64,000 nt of DNA from Candidatus Eiseniibacteriota bacterium (GTDB lineage: Bacteria; Orphanbacterota; Orphanbacteria; Orphanbacterales; Orphanbacteraceae). The stretch is from assembly GCA_024276995.1 (NCBI GenBank), contig JAJRWB010000080.1, positions 1-64,000 on the forward strand, read 5' to 3'. Positions 52,936 to 61,416 of the stretch are shown here, piece by piece (position 1 is the first letter of the stretch; each line of letters opens with the position of its first letter). The notes under the pieces were generated by a model that searched no databases, was not told the origin of the DNA, and worked only from the letters and a program-made list of their open reading frames with translations. Made by a program: the position numbers and the translations under genes.

Positions 52936-54102
52936 ATGAATCGCAGGCTGATGATGATTCTCTTCGTCGCGCTGCTGATGCCGCTGGTCGGCATTTTCTT
53001 TGCCGGTTGCGGCGGCGACGACAACCCGACCGACGCGGGGAACAACGGCGGAAACGGGACGGGCGACACGTTGACCACGGAAGAAGTCGTCACCGAGGTG
53101 CAGACGACATTCTCCTCTCTCGAGGAACTGACCGTCGACTGCGACGCTCTTTTCCTTCTCGACGCCGAGTTGAACCTCGATCAGTTCCTTTTCCTGGGGA
53201 GCGTGGTCGACTCGATTTTGACCGACTCGCTCGGCACGGCCTCGCTTGCAGACTACTACGGCACATGGGACGATACTTCGATGGCGGGGGATTACGGCGG
53301 TGTGGTGCGGATCAACTCCAGCCCGAACGACGCCATGGTCCTTCTCCTCGATGGGGTGGACAGCACGGGAACGGCCCTTACCGGAAACCTGACGATCACC
53401 TCCTTGACCCGGAGCGTCGATATCCAGGCGAGGACGATCACCTATAGCGGCCAGATCTCGCTCAACGTCGACGGGGGCGACAGCGTTTCGCTGAGTTTCA
53501 GTTTCACCGTGGATGCCAGCCTTGTCGATGAGGGAGGTCTCGATTCCCTCGCAACGATTCCCGATATCGACTTGACCATGTCGGGCAACGTGTGCGGTCT
53601 CTCCTTCAGTTTCACCCTGGAGACGACCCAAGACGGCCAACTCTCCATGTCGGGCTATTACGAGGAGAGCGGCGACCGGATCAGTTTCGCCATGAGCACT
53701 AACGTGGACGAACAGGACACGTGCGCGACCTTCCAGGTGTGGGAAGGGGAGTCGCAGAACAATACGTCCTTCTATCTCACCACCACGGTGTGCAACAGCG
53801 ATACGAATTGTCTTACCGGGACGATCGAAATCGAGGGATCCGAGGAGGCGACTCTCTACGCCGAGGATTGCGCGTCCGATTCCCCGTCGGTATACATGGA
53901 AGTGGACGGCGAAACCTTCTCGGGCGAGGAAGTTTTCTCCGGGCTTTCGGATATTTTCAACAGCCTCTTCGGTCTCGATAGCGGGGAAATGGTCAAGACC
54001 TTCGCCACCGACCGAGCCCGGGTGCGCTCTTCACAGTACAACCCGCTCCACAGGAACAGGCAGTTCGCCCTCATGAAGGAGATGTTTTTCCGGCGGAACT
54101 GA
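52936..54102 (+). CDS. lipoprotein of unknown function
   Basis: Not recognised. The 388-residue protein has a lipoprotein signal (MILFVALLMPLVGIFFAGC) followed by a Gly/Asn/Asp-rich linker (GGDDNPTDAGNNGG). The mature part is acidic, Ser/Thr-rich and predicted to be mainly beta strands, with a few cysteines that may form disulphides. GGGGAGG precedes the ATG. A strong hairpin terminator follows. It stands alone between divergent and convergent neighbours. Confidence 0.8.
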   Translation: MNRRLMMILFVALLMPLVGIFFAGCGGDDNPTDAGNNGGNGTGDTLTTEEVVTEVQTTFSSLEELTVDCDALFLLDAELNLDQFLFLGSVVDSILTDSLGTASLADYYGTWDDTSMAGDYGGVVRINSSPNDAMVLLLDGVDSTGTALTGNLTITSLTRSVDIQARTITYSGQISLNVDGGDSVSLSFSFTVDASLVDEGGLDSLATIPDIDLTMSGNVCGLSFSFTLETTQDGQLSMSGYYEESGDRISFAMSTNVDEQDTCATFQVWEGESQNNTSFYLTTTVCNSDTNCLTGTIEIEGSEEATLYAEDCASDSPSVYMEVDGETFSGEEVFSGLSDIFNSLFGLDSGEMVKTFATDRARVRSSQYNPLHRNRQFALMKEMFFRRN

Positions 54103-54133
54103 CCGGTCGGGAGAGGGAGCGTAAGCGAATCGG

Positions 54134-54173
54134 GAGCGGCGCGATCGAATCAGGTCGCGCCGCTCCACTTTTT
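54134..54173 (+). terminator. rho-independent terminator overlapping the convergent gene
   Basis: An 11-bp perfect stem (54134-54144 and 54155-54165, half-site GAGCGGCGCGA), ten-base loop, then CACTTTTT. It ends the lipoprotein transcript. Its right arm also encodes the last residues of the aminotransferase on the other strand. Confidence 0.82.
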
Positions 54174-55241
54174 CAGCGCGTCGTCGAGACGGTCGAGAGC
54201 GCCTTCGAAAACATGGCGCTCCATGCCGAAACCGATACGGAAGGCGTTTTTCTCTTCGAAGAAGCGGCCCGGCACGAGTTGGACCGAGAACTCGTTGCGC
54301 GCCATATGGATGAACCGGTCGGCGCACCGCGGCGGGGCGAGTTCGGGAAACGCGACGATCCCCGCGTCCGGCCTGACCCACCGCAGATCATTCCTCGGCG
54401 AGATCCATGACTCGAGAATCTCCCGGTTCTCGGCCGCCCGTCGCATGGCGGTGTCGCGGTACTTCTTCCGCGCGCCGAAGGCGGCTAGGGAGAGGGCCAC
54501 CGACGGTGCGGAGAGGTTGCCCAGCGTGTAGTCGAAAAGAAGCGCCGCCTTCGCGATGAACTCCTCCCGGGCGAGGATCCATCCGGCGCGGAGACGCGGA
54601 AAACCGTACACCTTCGTAAGACTCGACACGGAGATCATCCGGTGCCCGTGCCGGAGCGCGAAGAGAGGCTCCTCCTCTTCGCGGAAATCAAGGTAAACTT
54701 CATCGATCAGGATATCGAAGTCGAGTTCCTCCGCCGTCCGGGCGAGCCATTCCCTGTCGTCGAGGGTAAGCCGCACGCCGCTCGGGTTGTGAGGGTCCGA
54801 TACGATGGCGAGACCGATTCCCGCGGCCGCTTCTTCGAAAAAGCGTTCCCTTGAGAGGCGATAATCCTCGGCCCTCCGCCGGGGAAAACGGATCACTTCC
54901 GCGCCGAGCCGCGCGGGAATACGCCGGAGCGGCTCGTACGCCGGCTCCTCGACGAGAACCTTCTCTCCCCGTTCGATAGCGGCGGCGCAGGAGAGATAAA
55001 TGCCGAACGTGGCGCCGTTGACGGGAAGAACGTTCCGTTCGGATAGTCCGAAGGCGGACGCGATCTTCTCTGCCAGGAGAGGGCTGCCCCATTCGGGCGG
55101 CTCGTCGACGAGCAACTCTTCGATAGTGACGCCGAGCGGCGCGAGAGATCGTTCGGGCATGCCGCTCCAGGTGAGGTCGAATTCGGCGCCGGGCTCCAGA
55201 AAACGGACCCAGCGAAGGTACTCGATCGCGGGCGTAGACAC
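54150..55241 (-). CDS. PLP-dependent class I/II aminotransferase
   Basis: A 363-residue fold-type I PLP enzyme. PVNGATFGIYLSCAAAIERG binds the cofactor phosphate, VSDPHNPSGV is the ligand-binding asparagine motif, IDEVYLDF holds the pyridine-contacting Asp and Tyr, and SLTKVYGFPRLRAGW contains the Schiff-base lysine. The GTG start follows GGGGGAA; an earlier GTG/ATG would add 36 unrelated residues. The amino donor is not identifiable; relatives include valine-pyruvate and histidinol-phosphate-type transaminases. Confidence 0.88.
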   Translation of the reverse strand: MSTPAIEYLRWVRFLEPGAEFDLTWSGMPERSLAPLGVTIEELLVDEPPEWGSPLLAEKIASAFGLSERNVLPVNGATFGIYLSCAAAIERGEKVLVEEPAYEPLRRIPARLGAEVIRFPRRRAEDYRLSRERFFEEAAAGIGLAIVSDPHNPSGVRLTLDDREWLARTAEELDFDILIDEVYLDFREEEEPLFALRHGHRMISVSSLTKVYGFPRLRAGWILAREEFIAKAALLFDYTLGNLSAPSVALSLAAFGARKKYRDTAMRRAAENREILESWISPRNDLRWVRPDAGIVAFPELAPPRCADRFIHMARNEFSVQLVPGRFFEEKNAFRIGFGMERHVFEGALDRLDDALKKWSGAT

Positions 55242-55259
55242 GGTGGTTCCCCCGGTGGA

Positions 55260-55286
55260 ATTATCGGATTTTTCAGAAGATAGCAA
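55260..55286 (-). promoter_or_regulatory. possible promoter for the aminotransferase gene
   Basis: Minus-strand TTGCTA (55281-55286) and GATAAT (55260-55265) are 15 bp apart, a short spacer. Transcription would start about 12 bases before the GTG, just including its GGGGGAA site. Confidence 0.35.
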
Positions 55287-55320
55287 CGGCAAGCCGGCTC
55301 CGGCAAGGGGCGACTTTTGC

Positions 55321-55349
55321 TTGACCCCCCGCAGGAGCGAAGGTACCAT
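55321..55349 (+). promoter_or_regulatory. promoter of the DUF6754 membrane cluster
   Basis: TTGACC and TACCAT (55344-55349) are separated by exactly 17 bp. Transcription would begin around 55356, directly at the first ATG of the cluster (55358), which has no Shine-Dalgarno site. A leaderless message is therefore likely. Confidence 0.5.
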
Positions 55350-55357
55350 GTTCAGTC

Positions 55358-55861
55358 ATGAATCCGCAGACCAGCCTGAAACTGGAAAGCGCCGGCAGCG
55401 CCTCGGCGATGCGTGATGCGGACCTTCCCGGAGAACGGGAAGGGGGCCTGTCGTGGACCGTCCACCCGGCCCGTTCGAACCCGCCCAGCGCTGCGGCGGT
55501 TCTCGCACTGATCGTGCTCGTTCCCGTGGCGGTGCAGATGATCTTGCATGATCCCCTTCTCGTGTTTCTCAGCTTCCTCCTCCTAGCACTCCCCCTGGCG
55601 AGCTACTTTTATCCCACCAAGGTGGTTTTCGACGGGAAAGGGGTCACCGTCCGCTCTCTCTGGGGCCGCCGGTTCCGGAGCTGGGATTCGTTCCGCAGTT
55701 TCCAGTACGACCGGGAGCATGTGAGGCTCTGCCCCCTGAGCGTTCCGTCCCGGCTCGATTCGTATCGCGGCGTGCTGCTACGGTTCGCGGAAAACAGGCA
55801 GGCCGTCCTCGCTTTTCTGCGTGAGCGGATCGGCGTCGGCGCGGCGGACGGGGAAGAGTGA
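55358..55861 (+). CDS. membrane protein with bacterial PH-like domain
   Basis: First gene of a six-gene membrane cluster. The 167 residues comprise a polar N-terminus of about 45, two close helices (about 46-88: AAVLALIVLVPVAVQMIL and VFLSFLLLALPLASYFY), then a short beta-rich domain (VVFDGKGVTVRSLWGRRF) resembling bacterial PH-like domains. No Shine-Dalgarno site precedes the ATG, which fits the leaderless promoter; ATG 55409 is an alternative. Function unknown. Confidence 0.7.
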   Translation: MNPQTSLKLESAGSASAMRDADLPGEREGGLSWTVHPARSNPPSAAAVLALIVLVPVAVQMILHDPLLVFLSFLLLALPLASYFYPTKVVFDGKGVTVRSLWGRRFRSWDSFRSFQYDREHVRLCPLSVPSRLDSYRGVLLRFAENRQAVLAFLRERIGVGAADGEE

Positions 55862-55862
55862 T

Positions 55863-56246
55863 ATGGCCGACCCTATCGAGACCACCGGCGTCGAGGCGCC
55901 GTTCGACGGCAGGGACGACGAACTGATCGCCGGCCTTGCGAAACGTGTGATCCGCCTCGGCCTTTCCGTCCCGGCGATCCTCTTCCTCGAGATGGGGAAG
56001 CCCCTTTCCTACATCGGCAGTCAGACGATGGTTTTTTTCGCGCCCATCGCGACGGCGCTTTTCCCCGGCGACGGCTACAACCGTCTCGCCCGGCTGTTCG
56101 AGCATCGCGACAATGTGGAGCTTCTCATGCAGGAGATCGAACGGCTTGAGGACGAAAGACAAGTGAAAGAGAGGACCACCCGGAAGGGCCGGCCCCGCCG
56201 CCGATGGTTCGGCCGGCGGGACGATCGCCGGGAGGACCGTGAATGA
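55863..56246 (+). CDS. small protein of the DUF6754 cluster
   Basis: Not recognised. 127 residues with a moderately hydrophobic middle (LGLSVPAILFLEMGKPLSYIG and TMVFFAPIATALFPG) that could lie along or partly in the membrane, then a charged helix (LFEHRDNVELLMQEIERLEDE) and a very basic tail. GGGGAAGAG precedes the ATG, one base after the previous stop. The coiled end suggests contact with another subunit. Confidence 0.72.
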   Translation: MADPIETTGVEAPFDGRDDELIAGLAKRVIRLGLSVPAILFLEMGKPLSYIGSQTMVFFAPIATALFPGDGYNRLARLFEHRDNVELLMQEIERLEDERQVKERTTRKGRPRRRWFGRRDDRREDRE

Positions 56247-56274
56247 TCGACCGGGTAATCGAAAAGGAGAGCCA

Positions 56275-57513
56275 GTGAAAAGGAAACGGTTCGGACCGAG
56301 TCGCCTTTCCGCCGCGTTTCTCCTCCTTGTCCCGTACCTCGCGTTCGCCCAGGACGCCGGACCGGATGGAGGAGAGGCACCGGCGGCATACGATCCGCCT
56401 CCAGCGGCGGTGACCCACTTGACCGCCAGGGACGCCCCGGACGACGCGGGGAAACATATCATCCTCGAGTTCGAACGTTCCGCCGACGACGCCGCCGGTG
56501 CCGCCGACGTCGTTTCGTACGAAGTCTTCCGGATCGATCCGGCGGGCATCGAAACGAGTCTCGGCGTTCTACCCGTCTCGAACAAAGACACCCTCCGGTT
56601 GATCACCTTCGACGACCAGATGCCCGGTCTGGTGAACGGCACCGAGTATTCGTACAAGGTGGTCACCCGGGACGCGTCGGGCTCGAGTGATTCGAAGCTC
56701 GACGGCACGGTGCGAACGTCGGGGCAATGGTTCGCCCTCGGCCGCTTCAATATGCTCTTTTCCGTGCTGATGATTTCGTTCTTCATCCTCTATTTCATCA
56801 AGAAGGCGCAGCGGGGCGAGGAGATCTATCTCCGGCCGGTGGCGGGGCTCAAAGCCTTCGACGAAGCGGTGGGGCGGGCCACCGAGATGGGAAAGCCGGT
56901 GCTCTACGTGCCGGGGATCATGGACCTCGACCAGGTGGAGACGGTGGCCGGCGTGATCATTCTCGGCTACGTGTCGAAAATGACCGCCCGCTACGAGACG
57001 GAACTGGAGGTTCCCGTTTCCCGCTCGCTGGTGATGTCGAACGCCCGGGAGGTTTGCAGGTCGTCGTACCTCTCCGAAGGACGTCCCGAGCTGTACAAGG
57101 ACGACATGGTCCACTACCTCACCGACGACCAGTTCGCCTATGCCGCCGGCGTCGACGGGATCATGCTCCGGAAGAAGCCGGCCGCCTGTTTCTACCAGGG
57201 CAAGTTCTACGCCGAATCACTCATCCTCGCGGAGACGGGAAACTCGATCGGCGCGATCCAGATCGCGGGAACCGCGTCGCCTTCGCAGCTCCCCTTCTTC
57301 ATCACCGCGTGTGACTACACCCTGATCGGCGAAGAGTTCTTCGCCGCCAGTGCCTACCTCTCGAAGGATCCGAAACTGATCGGAAGTCTGAAGGGTCAGG
57401 ATTGGGCGAAGGGAGTCGTTATGATCATCATCGGTGTGGGCGCCGTCGTGGAGACCCTCCACGTTCTCGGCGTCCTACCGTTCAGCCTGCAGCCGCTTCT
57501 GGTGGCGGGATAG
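56275..57513 (+). CDS. DUF6754 membrane protein with N-terminal Fn3-like domain
   Basis: A 412-residue protein, the most recognisable member of the cluster. It has a signal peptide (RLSAAFLLLVPYLAFA), a fibronectin-III-like domain outside the membrane (about 40-150; VSYEVFRIDP, YSYKVVTRDASG), one helix (FNMLFSVLMISFFILYFI), then the DUF6754 domain inside the cell (MDLDQVETVAGVIILGYVSK, LTDDQFAYAAGVDG, YAESLILAETG, PFFITACDYTLIGEE). A last helix (VVMIIIGVGAVVETLHVLG) ends it. The GTG has AGGAGAG upstream. No biochemical role is known to me. Confidence 0.8.
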   Translation: MKRKRFGPSRLSAAFLLLVPYLAFAQDAGPDGGEAPAAYDPPPAAVTHLTARDAPDDAGKHIILEFERSADDAAGAADVVSYEVFRIDPAGIETSLGVLPVSNKDTLRLITFDDQMPGLVNGTEYSYKVVTRDASGSSDSKLDGTVRTSGQWFALGRFNMLFSVLMISFFILYFIKKAQRGEEIYLRPVAGLKAFDEAVGRATEMGKPVLYVPGIMDLDQVETVAGVIILGYVSKMTARYETELEVPVSRSLVMSNAREVCRSSYLSEGRPELYKDDMVHYLTDDQFAYAAGVDGIMLRKKPAACFYQGKFYAESLILAETGNSIGAIQIAGTASPSQLPFFITACDYTLIGEEFFAASAYLSKDPKLIGSLKGQDWAKGVVMIIIGVGAVVETLHVLGVLPFSLQPLLVAG

Positions 57514-57525
57514 GGGGGGGCGACG

Positions 57526-58209
57526 GTGCTCTGGAAAACACAGATACCGGTGGCGATCGTCTTTGCCGTCGGTATGCTCACGCTGATTCAATGGTTCGTG
57601 CCCCACTGGCCGTTCGACCAGATCCAGGTCCACACGACCCAGTGGTTCGACATTATCGCGGTGTTCGCCGTGATTCTCGGCGGGCTGAACCTTCTGAAGC
57701 TGCAGCTCCAGAAGGTGATCAGCCGCGGCCGCGACTGGCCGTACGCGCTCGTCACCATCGTCGGCTTCCTCGCCATGATGGTCTACGGCTTTTCGCCGGT
57801 CGGCGTGCCCGAGGGGATCCGTCTCGGCGATCACCTGCAGGCGAACGGAAGCCACTTCCGTTGGATGTTCTTCAACGTGTTCACGCCGCTGTCGGCGACG
57901 ATGTTCGCGCTCCTCGCGTTTTTCGTCGCGTCGGCGTCGTACCGCGCCTTTCGTGTTCGTAACGCCGAGGCGACGCTTCTTCTCGTGGCGGGGATCATCC
58001 TGATGCTCGGCCGCGTTCCGCTCGGGGCGAAGATGACCGCATTCCTCCCCCACTTCATGCAGCTGCCCACGGTGCAGGAGTGGATCTACGCCGTGCCGAA
58101 CCTCGCCGGGGCGAGGGCGATCATGATCGGCATCGGCCTCGGCATGGTTTCCACATCGCTCCGCTTCATTCTCGGTATCGAGAAGAGCTTCCTGGGAGGG
58201 GACGAATAA
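57526..58209 (+). CDS. polytopic membrane protein of the DUF6754 cluster
   Basis: Not recognised. 227 residues with about six helices and short loops; no catalytic or metal-binding motif stands out. The GTG start follows the DUF6754 stop by 12 bases, and the stop overlaps the next ATG by one base. Likely a membrane subunit of the same complex. Confidence 0.78.
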   Translation: MLWKTQIPVAIVFAVGMLTLIQWFVPHWPFDQIQVHTTQWFDIIAVFAVILGGLNLLKLQLQKVISRGRDWPYALVTIVGFLAMMVYGFSPVGVPEGIRLGDHLQANGSHFRWMFFNVFTPLSATMFALLAFFVASASYRAFRVRNAEATLLLVAGIILMLGRVPLGAKMTAFLPHFMQLPTVQEWIYAVPNLAGARAIMIGIGLGMVSTSLRFILGIEKSFLGGDE

Positions 58210-59048
58210 TGGCCGGCAATAATTCCTTCCTCGTGAAGATGGGGCAGCTCGACCGGCGGCTCGTTTTCGTTGTGATCGGCATCGCGGTGTTTCTGCCGCT
58301 CAAGTTTCCCATCGGCCTTGCCGTGGTGACCACGCCGACCACGCAGGATGTGTTCAACGCGGTCGACTCGATTCCCGAAGGATCCACCGTTCTCGTATCA
58401 TTCGAATACGGGCCAAGCACCAGACCGGAGATCGAACCGATGGCGATCACCCTGCTCAGGCAGCTCTTCAATGAGAAGCAGAAGGTGGTCGCCATGGCGC
58501 TGTGGCCCGACGGACAGTTCATGTCGACCCGGGTGCTCGAGAGGATCGCCGATAAGGAGTACGGGCTGAAGTGGGGCGTCGACTACGTCAACCTCGGTTA
58601 CCGGCCCGGGCAGGAGGCGGTGATCAAGGGGATCGCCAAGGATCTTCGGGCGAACTACAACAGCGATGTCCGGAACAACCCGGTGGAAGACCTTCCGATC
58701 ATGGATGGGATCTACACGGTGAAGGATTTCGACTTCATCTTCAGTCTTTCCGCCGGGTATCCGGGAACCGTGGAGTGGGTTCTCTACGCCGCCGATCCGT
58801 ACGGCATTCCCATGTCCACGGGGGTGACGGCGATCCAGGTGAACGAAGTGATCCCGTACGTCAAGGGAGGCCAGATCAAGGGGATCCTCGCCGGGATGTC
58901 GGGCGCGGCGGAATACGAGAACCTGGTGAAGGCGGGTGACGCCACCCGTTTCATGGACGCCCAATCGGTGGCGCATTTCCTGATCGTTTTGTTCATCATA
59001 CTCGGCAACATTTCCTATCTCGTCCAGAGACGGAAGCAAACCGCATAG
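58209..59048 (+). CDS. bitopic membrane protein with large soluble domain, DUF6754 cluster
   Basis: Not recognised. 279 residues: one helix near the N-terminus (RLVFVVIGIAVFLPLKFPIG), a 200-residue soluble alpha/beta domain (STVLVSFEYGPSTRPEIEP, VVAMALWPDGQFM, YVNLGYRPGQEAVIKGIA, GILAGMSGAAEYENLV) and a closing helix (AHFLIVLFIILGNISYLV). The soluble part alternates strands and helices like a Rossmann or periplasmic-binding fold, which suggests ligand or partner binding. Confidence 0.78.
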   Translation: MAGNNSFLVKMGQLDRRLVFVVIGIAVFLPLKFPIGLAVVTTPTTQDVFNAVDSIPEGSTVLVSFEYGPSTRPEIEPMAITLLRQLFNEKQKVVAMALWPDGQFMSTRVLERIADKEYGLKWGVDYVNLGYRPGQEAVIKGIAKDLRANYNSDVRNNPVEDLPIMDGIYTVKDFDFIFSLSAGYPGTVEWVLYAADPYGIPMSTGVTAIQVNEVIPYVKGGQIKGILAGMSGAAEYENLVKAGDATRFMDAQSVAHFLIVLFIILGNISYLVQRRKQTA

Positions 59049-59064
59049 AAAGGGGGTCATCCTC

Positions 59065-59889
59065 ATGTCTAGAGACGTTTGGACAGTCGTTGCGCTCGGG
59101 ATGATCGCCGTTCTGACGGCGCTCACCGTCATGTTCCTCTCGTGGGGCATCGGCAACCACTCGGTGGGATTCGGCTTCTGGGTCGGATCGGTGCTCACGC
59201 TGGGGATCTTTTCCTACCTGTACAAGGACAACCCGTTCTATAAATTCGCCGAACATGTGTTCGTCGGCGTTTCGGCGGCGTACTGGATCGCCATAGCCTA
59301 CTGGACGCAGATCGACAGGAACCTGTGGGGAAGGCTCCTTCCGGAACAGTTCCCCCAGGGAGGGCATGAGTTCAACGGGTTCTACATCATTCCGCTCATT
59401 CTCGGGATCTTCATGCTCTGCCGCCTCATCCCGTCGATCGGCTGGATCAGCCGCTGGTCGCTGGCGTTCATCGTCGGCCTCTACGCGGGGTTGAGAATGT
59501 ACGGCTTTCTCCAGTCGAACATCATGGAACAGGCCCGCGACACGCTCAGGCCGATCATCGTCCCCGGATCGCTGGTCGACTCGATCAACAATTTCCTTCT
59601 CGTGGTCGGCGTCCTCTCCGCGCTGCTCTACTTCTTCTTCTCGAAGGAGCACAAGGGGGTGTTCGGCGTCGTTTCGCGCGTGGGCATCTTCTTCCTGATG
59701 ATCTCCTTCGGCGCGTCGTTCGGCTTCGCCGTGATGGGACGTATCTCGCTTCTCATCGGGCGGTTCGACTACCTGATCCAGGCGGGGACGCCTTCCGCCG
59801 GGAGGGCTTCCGTCGTCGTGGCGGTGATCATGATCCTGGTGCTCCTGATACAGGCGTTCAAGGATAAGGGGAGCGCGGAGGAGGCGTAG
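59065..59889 (+). CDS. polytopic membrane protein, last gene of the DUF6754 cluster
   Basis: Not recognised. 274 residues with about seven helices; a conserved-looking loop YLYKDNPFYKFAEHVFVGVSA follows helix 2, and SKEHKGVFGVVSRVG lies between later helices. AAGGGGG precedes the ATG. A strong terminator follows about 70 bases downstream, closing the transcription unit. Confidence 0.78.
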   Translation: MSRDVWTVVALGMIAVLTALTVMFLSWGIGNHSVGFGFWVGSVLTLGIFSYLYKDNPFYKFAEHVFVGVSAAYWIAIAYWTQIDRNLWGRLLPEQFPQGGHEFNGFYIIPLILGIFMLCRLIPSIGWISRWSLAFIVGLYAGLRMYGFLQSNIMEQARDTLRPIIVPGSLVDSINNFLLVVGVLSALLYFFFSKEHKGVFGVVSRVGIFFLMISFGASFGFAVMGRISLLIGRFDYLIQAGTPSAGRASVVVAVIMILVLLIQAFKDKGSAEEA

Positions 59890-59960
59890 CAGATAAGGAA
59901 GAAGGGGCACCGGCGGATCGAAGCCGGCTCTCCCTGAAGGAAACGACGGCAATCGAACGA

Positions 59961-59994
59961 CCCCGGGTGGAACCGTTTCCGCCCGGGGTTTTCT
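59961..59994 (+). terminator. rho-independent terminator of the DUF6754 cluster
   Basis: CCCCGGG pairs with CCCGGGG and an inner GGAA with TTCC, leaving a CCGT loop, followed by TTTT. It ends the unit that begins at 55358. Confidence 0.82.
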
Positions 59995-60069
59995 CCCGAC
60001 CCCTTCTTGCATCGCCATTCCCGATTCCCTATTCTTCACGAACCTGCGAACGGGGAAGGAACCGATCGG

Positions 60070-61416
60070 ATGAAACGGATTGCGACCACCCGAAAGCATC
60101 TTCTTGCCGTGATGCTGCTCATCGCCGTGTCGGTTCCATTCGGGTGTGGTCGGGATGAAGGGGATGCCGGTTCCGATTCCGAACTCGAGCGCGAACTGGA
60201 ACTGCTCACCATTCTTTCGGGTGCGAAGGACTCGCGAGGGGCCGGCGTCGGGAGGGGGCGGCAGGTGGGTGGTGGGGATGCCGCCCGGGCGAACCGTGAG
60301 CAAGAAAGAAAGCGCGAGAAGCTCGGTTCCCTTCCCTACCTGCAGGGATACCACAAGGCAACGACGAAGAAGAACGTCACCGTTTTTGACCGCGATCGCG
60401 CCGGCGACGGTATCAATGTCTACACGTCGGGTCACGAGCCGGCGGCGTATGTCATCGACATGGAGGGCCGCGTACTCCATGAGTGGAAGATGAAGCTCGA
60501 CAAGGTCTGGCCCGACGTTCCATACACCGTTCACAGCACCTTCTGGCGGCGCGTCCACGCGTACCCAGACGGCGGCCTGCTCGCCGTTTTCGAGGGGATC
60601 GGTCTGATCCGTCTCGACAGGGAATCGCGCCTCGTCTGGTCGTTTCGGGGTGGGTGCCATCATGAAGCGACCGTCGCAGCCGACGGGACGATCTTCGTTC
60701 TCACCCGCGAGGCGATGATCCTCCCACGCCTCAACCCGGACGATCCGGTCCTCATCGACGGCATCGCGCAGCTGAGCCCCGACGGAAAGCTCCTCGCCGA
60801 ATATTCCATTTTGAAGTGTTTCGAGAACTCGGAGTATGCCGGCCTTCTCGATCGCATGCCTCGGAAGGGAGACCTCTTCCACACGAACACGATCCATCTG
60901 TTCGACGGGTCTCTCGAGTCGATCCGGCCGTACTACCGAAAGGGGAACGTCCTCATTTCATCGCGCAAGCTGAATATCGTCGCCATTGTGAATCTCGACG
61001 AGGAGAAGGTGGTATGGGCCCATGACGGGGGCGCCGGCGGTCTGTGGAAGAGGCAGCACGATCCGACCGTTCTTCCCGACGGTCACATGCTTCTCTTCGA
61101 CAACAGGAGTCTCGGGGTGCGTTCGCGGGTGATCGAGTTCGACCCGCGGACATTCGAGATCGTGTGGCGGTATCCCCGCAAGGGGGAGACGGGGCTCTCG
61201 TCGAAGACGTGCGGCACGAGCCGTCGCCTGGCGAACGGGAACACGCTGATCACCGAGAGCGACAACGGAAGGGCTCTCGAGGTGACGCGCGGCGGCGAGA
61301 TCGTCTGGGAATTCTACAACCCGCACCGGACGGGAAAAAAGAACGAGCTGGTCGCCACGCTCTTCGAAGTGACCCGCCTGCCGTCCGGCTACTTCCCCTG
61401 GCTCGCTACGCGATAG
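60070..61416 (+). CDS. arylsulfotransferase-family (ASST-like) lipoprotein
   Basis: A 448-residue exported protein with a lipobox (IAVSVPFGC). A low-complexity charged linker (about 25-80) is followed by a six-bladed propeller-type region: GHEPAAYVIDMEGRVLHEW, AYPDGGLLAVFEGIGLIRL, GCHHEATVAADGTIFVLTR, TNTIHLFDG, QHDPTVLPDGHMLLFDN and GNTLITESDNGRALEV. The paired histidines (HHEA, HTN, QHD) match the active-site histidines of aryl sulfotransferases, but the family also contains proteins of other function. It runs 11 bases into the convergent reductase gene. Confidence 0.8.
   Translation: MKRIATTRKHLLAVMLLIAVSVPFGCGRDEGDAGSDSELERELELLTILSGAKDSRGAGVGRGRQVGGGDAARANREQERKREKLGSLPYLQGYHKATTKKNVTVFDRDRAGDGINVYTSGHEPAAYVIDMEGRVLHEWKMKLDKVWPDVPYTVHSTFWRRVHAYPDGGLLAVFEGIGLIRLDRESRLVWSFRGGCHHEATVAADGTIFVLTREAMILPRLNPDDPVLIDGIAQLSPDGKLLAEYSILKCFENSEYAGLLDRMPRKGDLFHTNTIHLFDGSLESIRPYYRKGNVLISSRKLNIVAIVNLDEEKVVWAHDGGAGGLWKRQHDPTVLPDGHMLLFDNRSLGVRSRVIEFDPRTFEIVWRYPRKGETGLSSKTCGTSRRLANGNTLITESDNGRALEVTRGGEIVWEFYNPHRTGKKNELVATLFEVTRLPSGYFPWLATR

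Noticed and set aside
58996-60897. A 633-codon minus-strand frame over the end of the DUF6754 cluster and the ASST-like gene
   Set aside because: It runs across a terminator and two supported plus-strand genes, with no domain seen.
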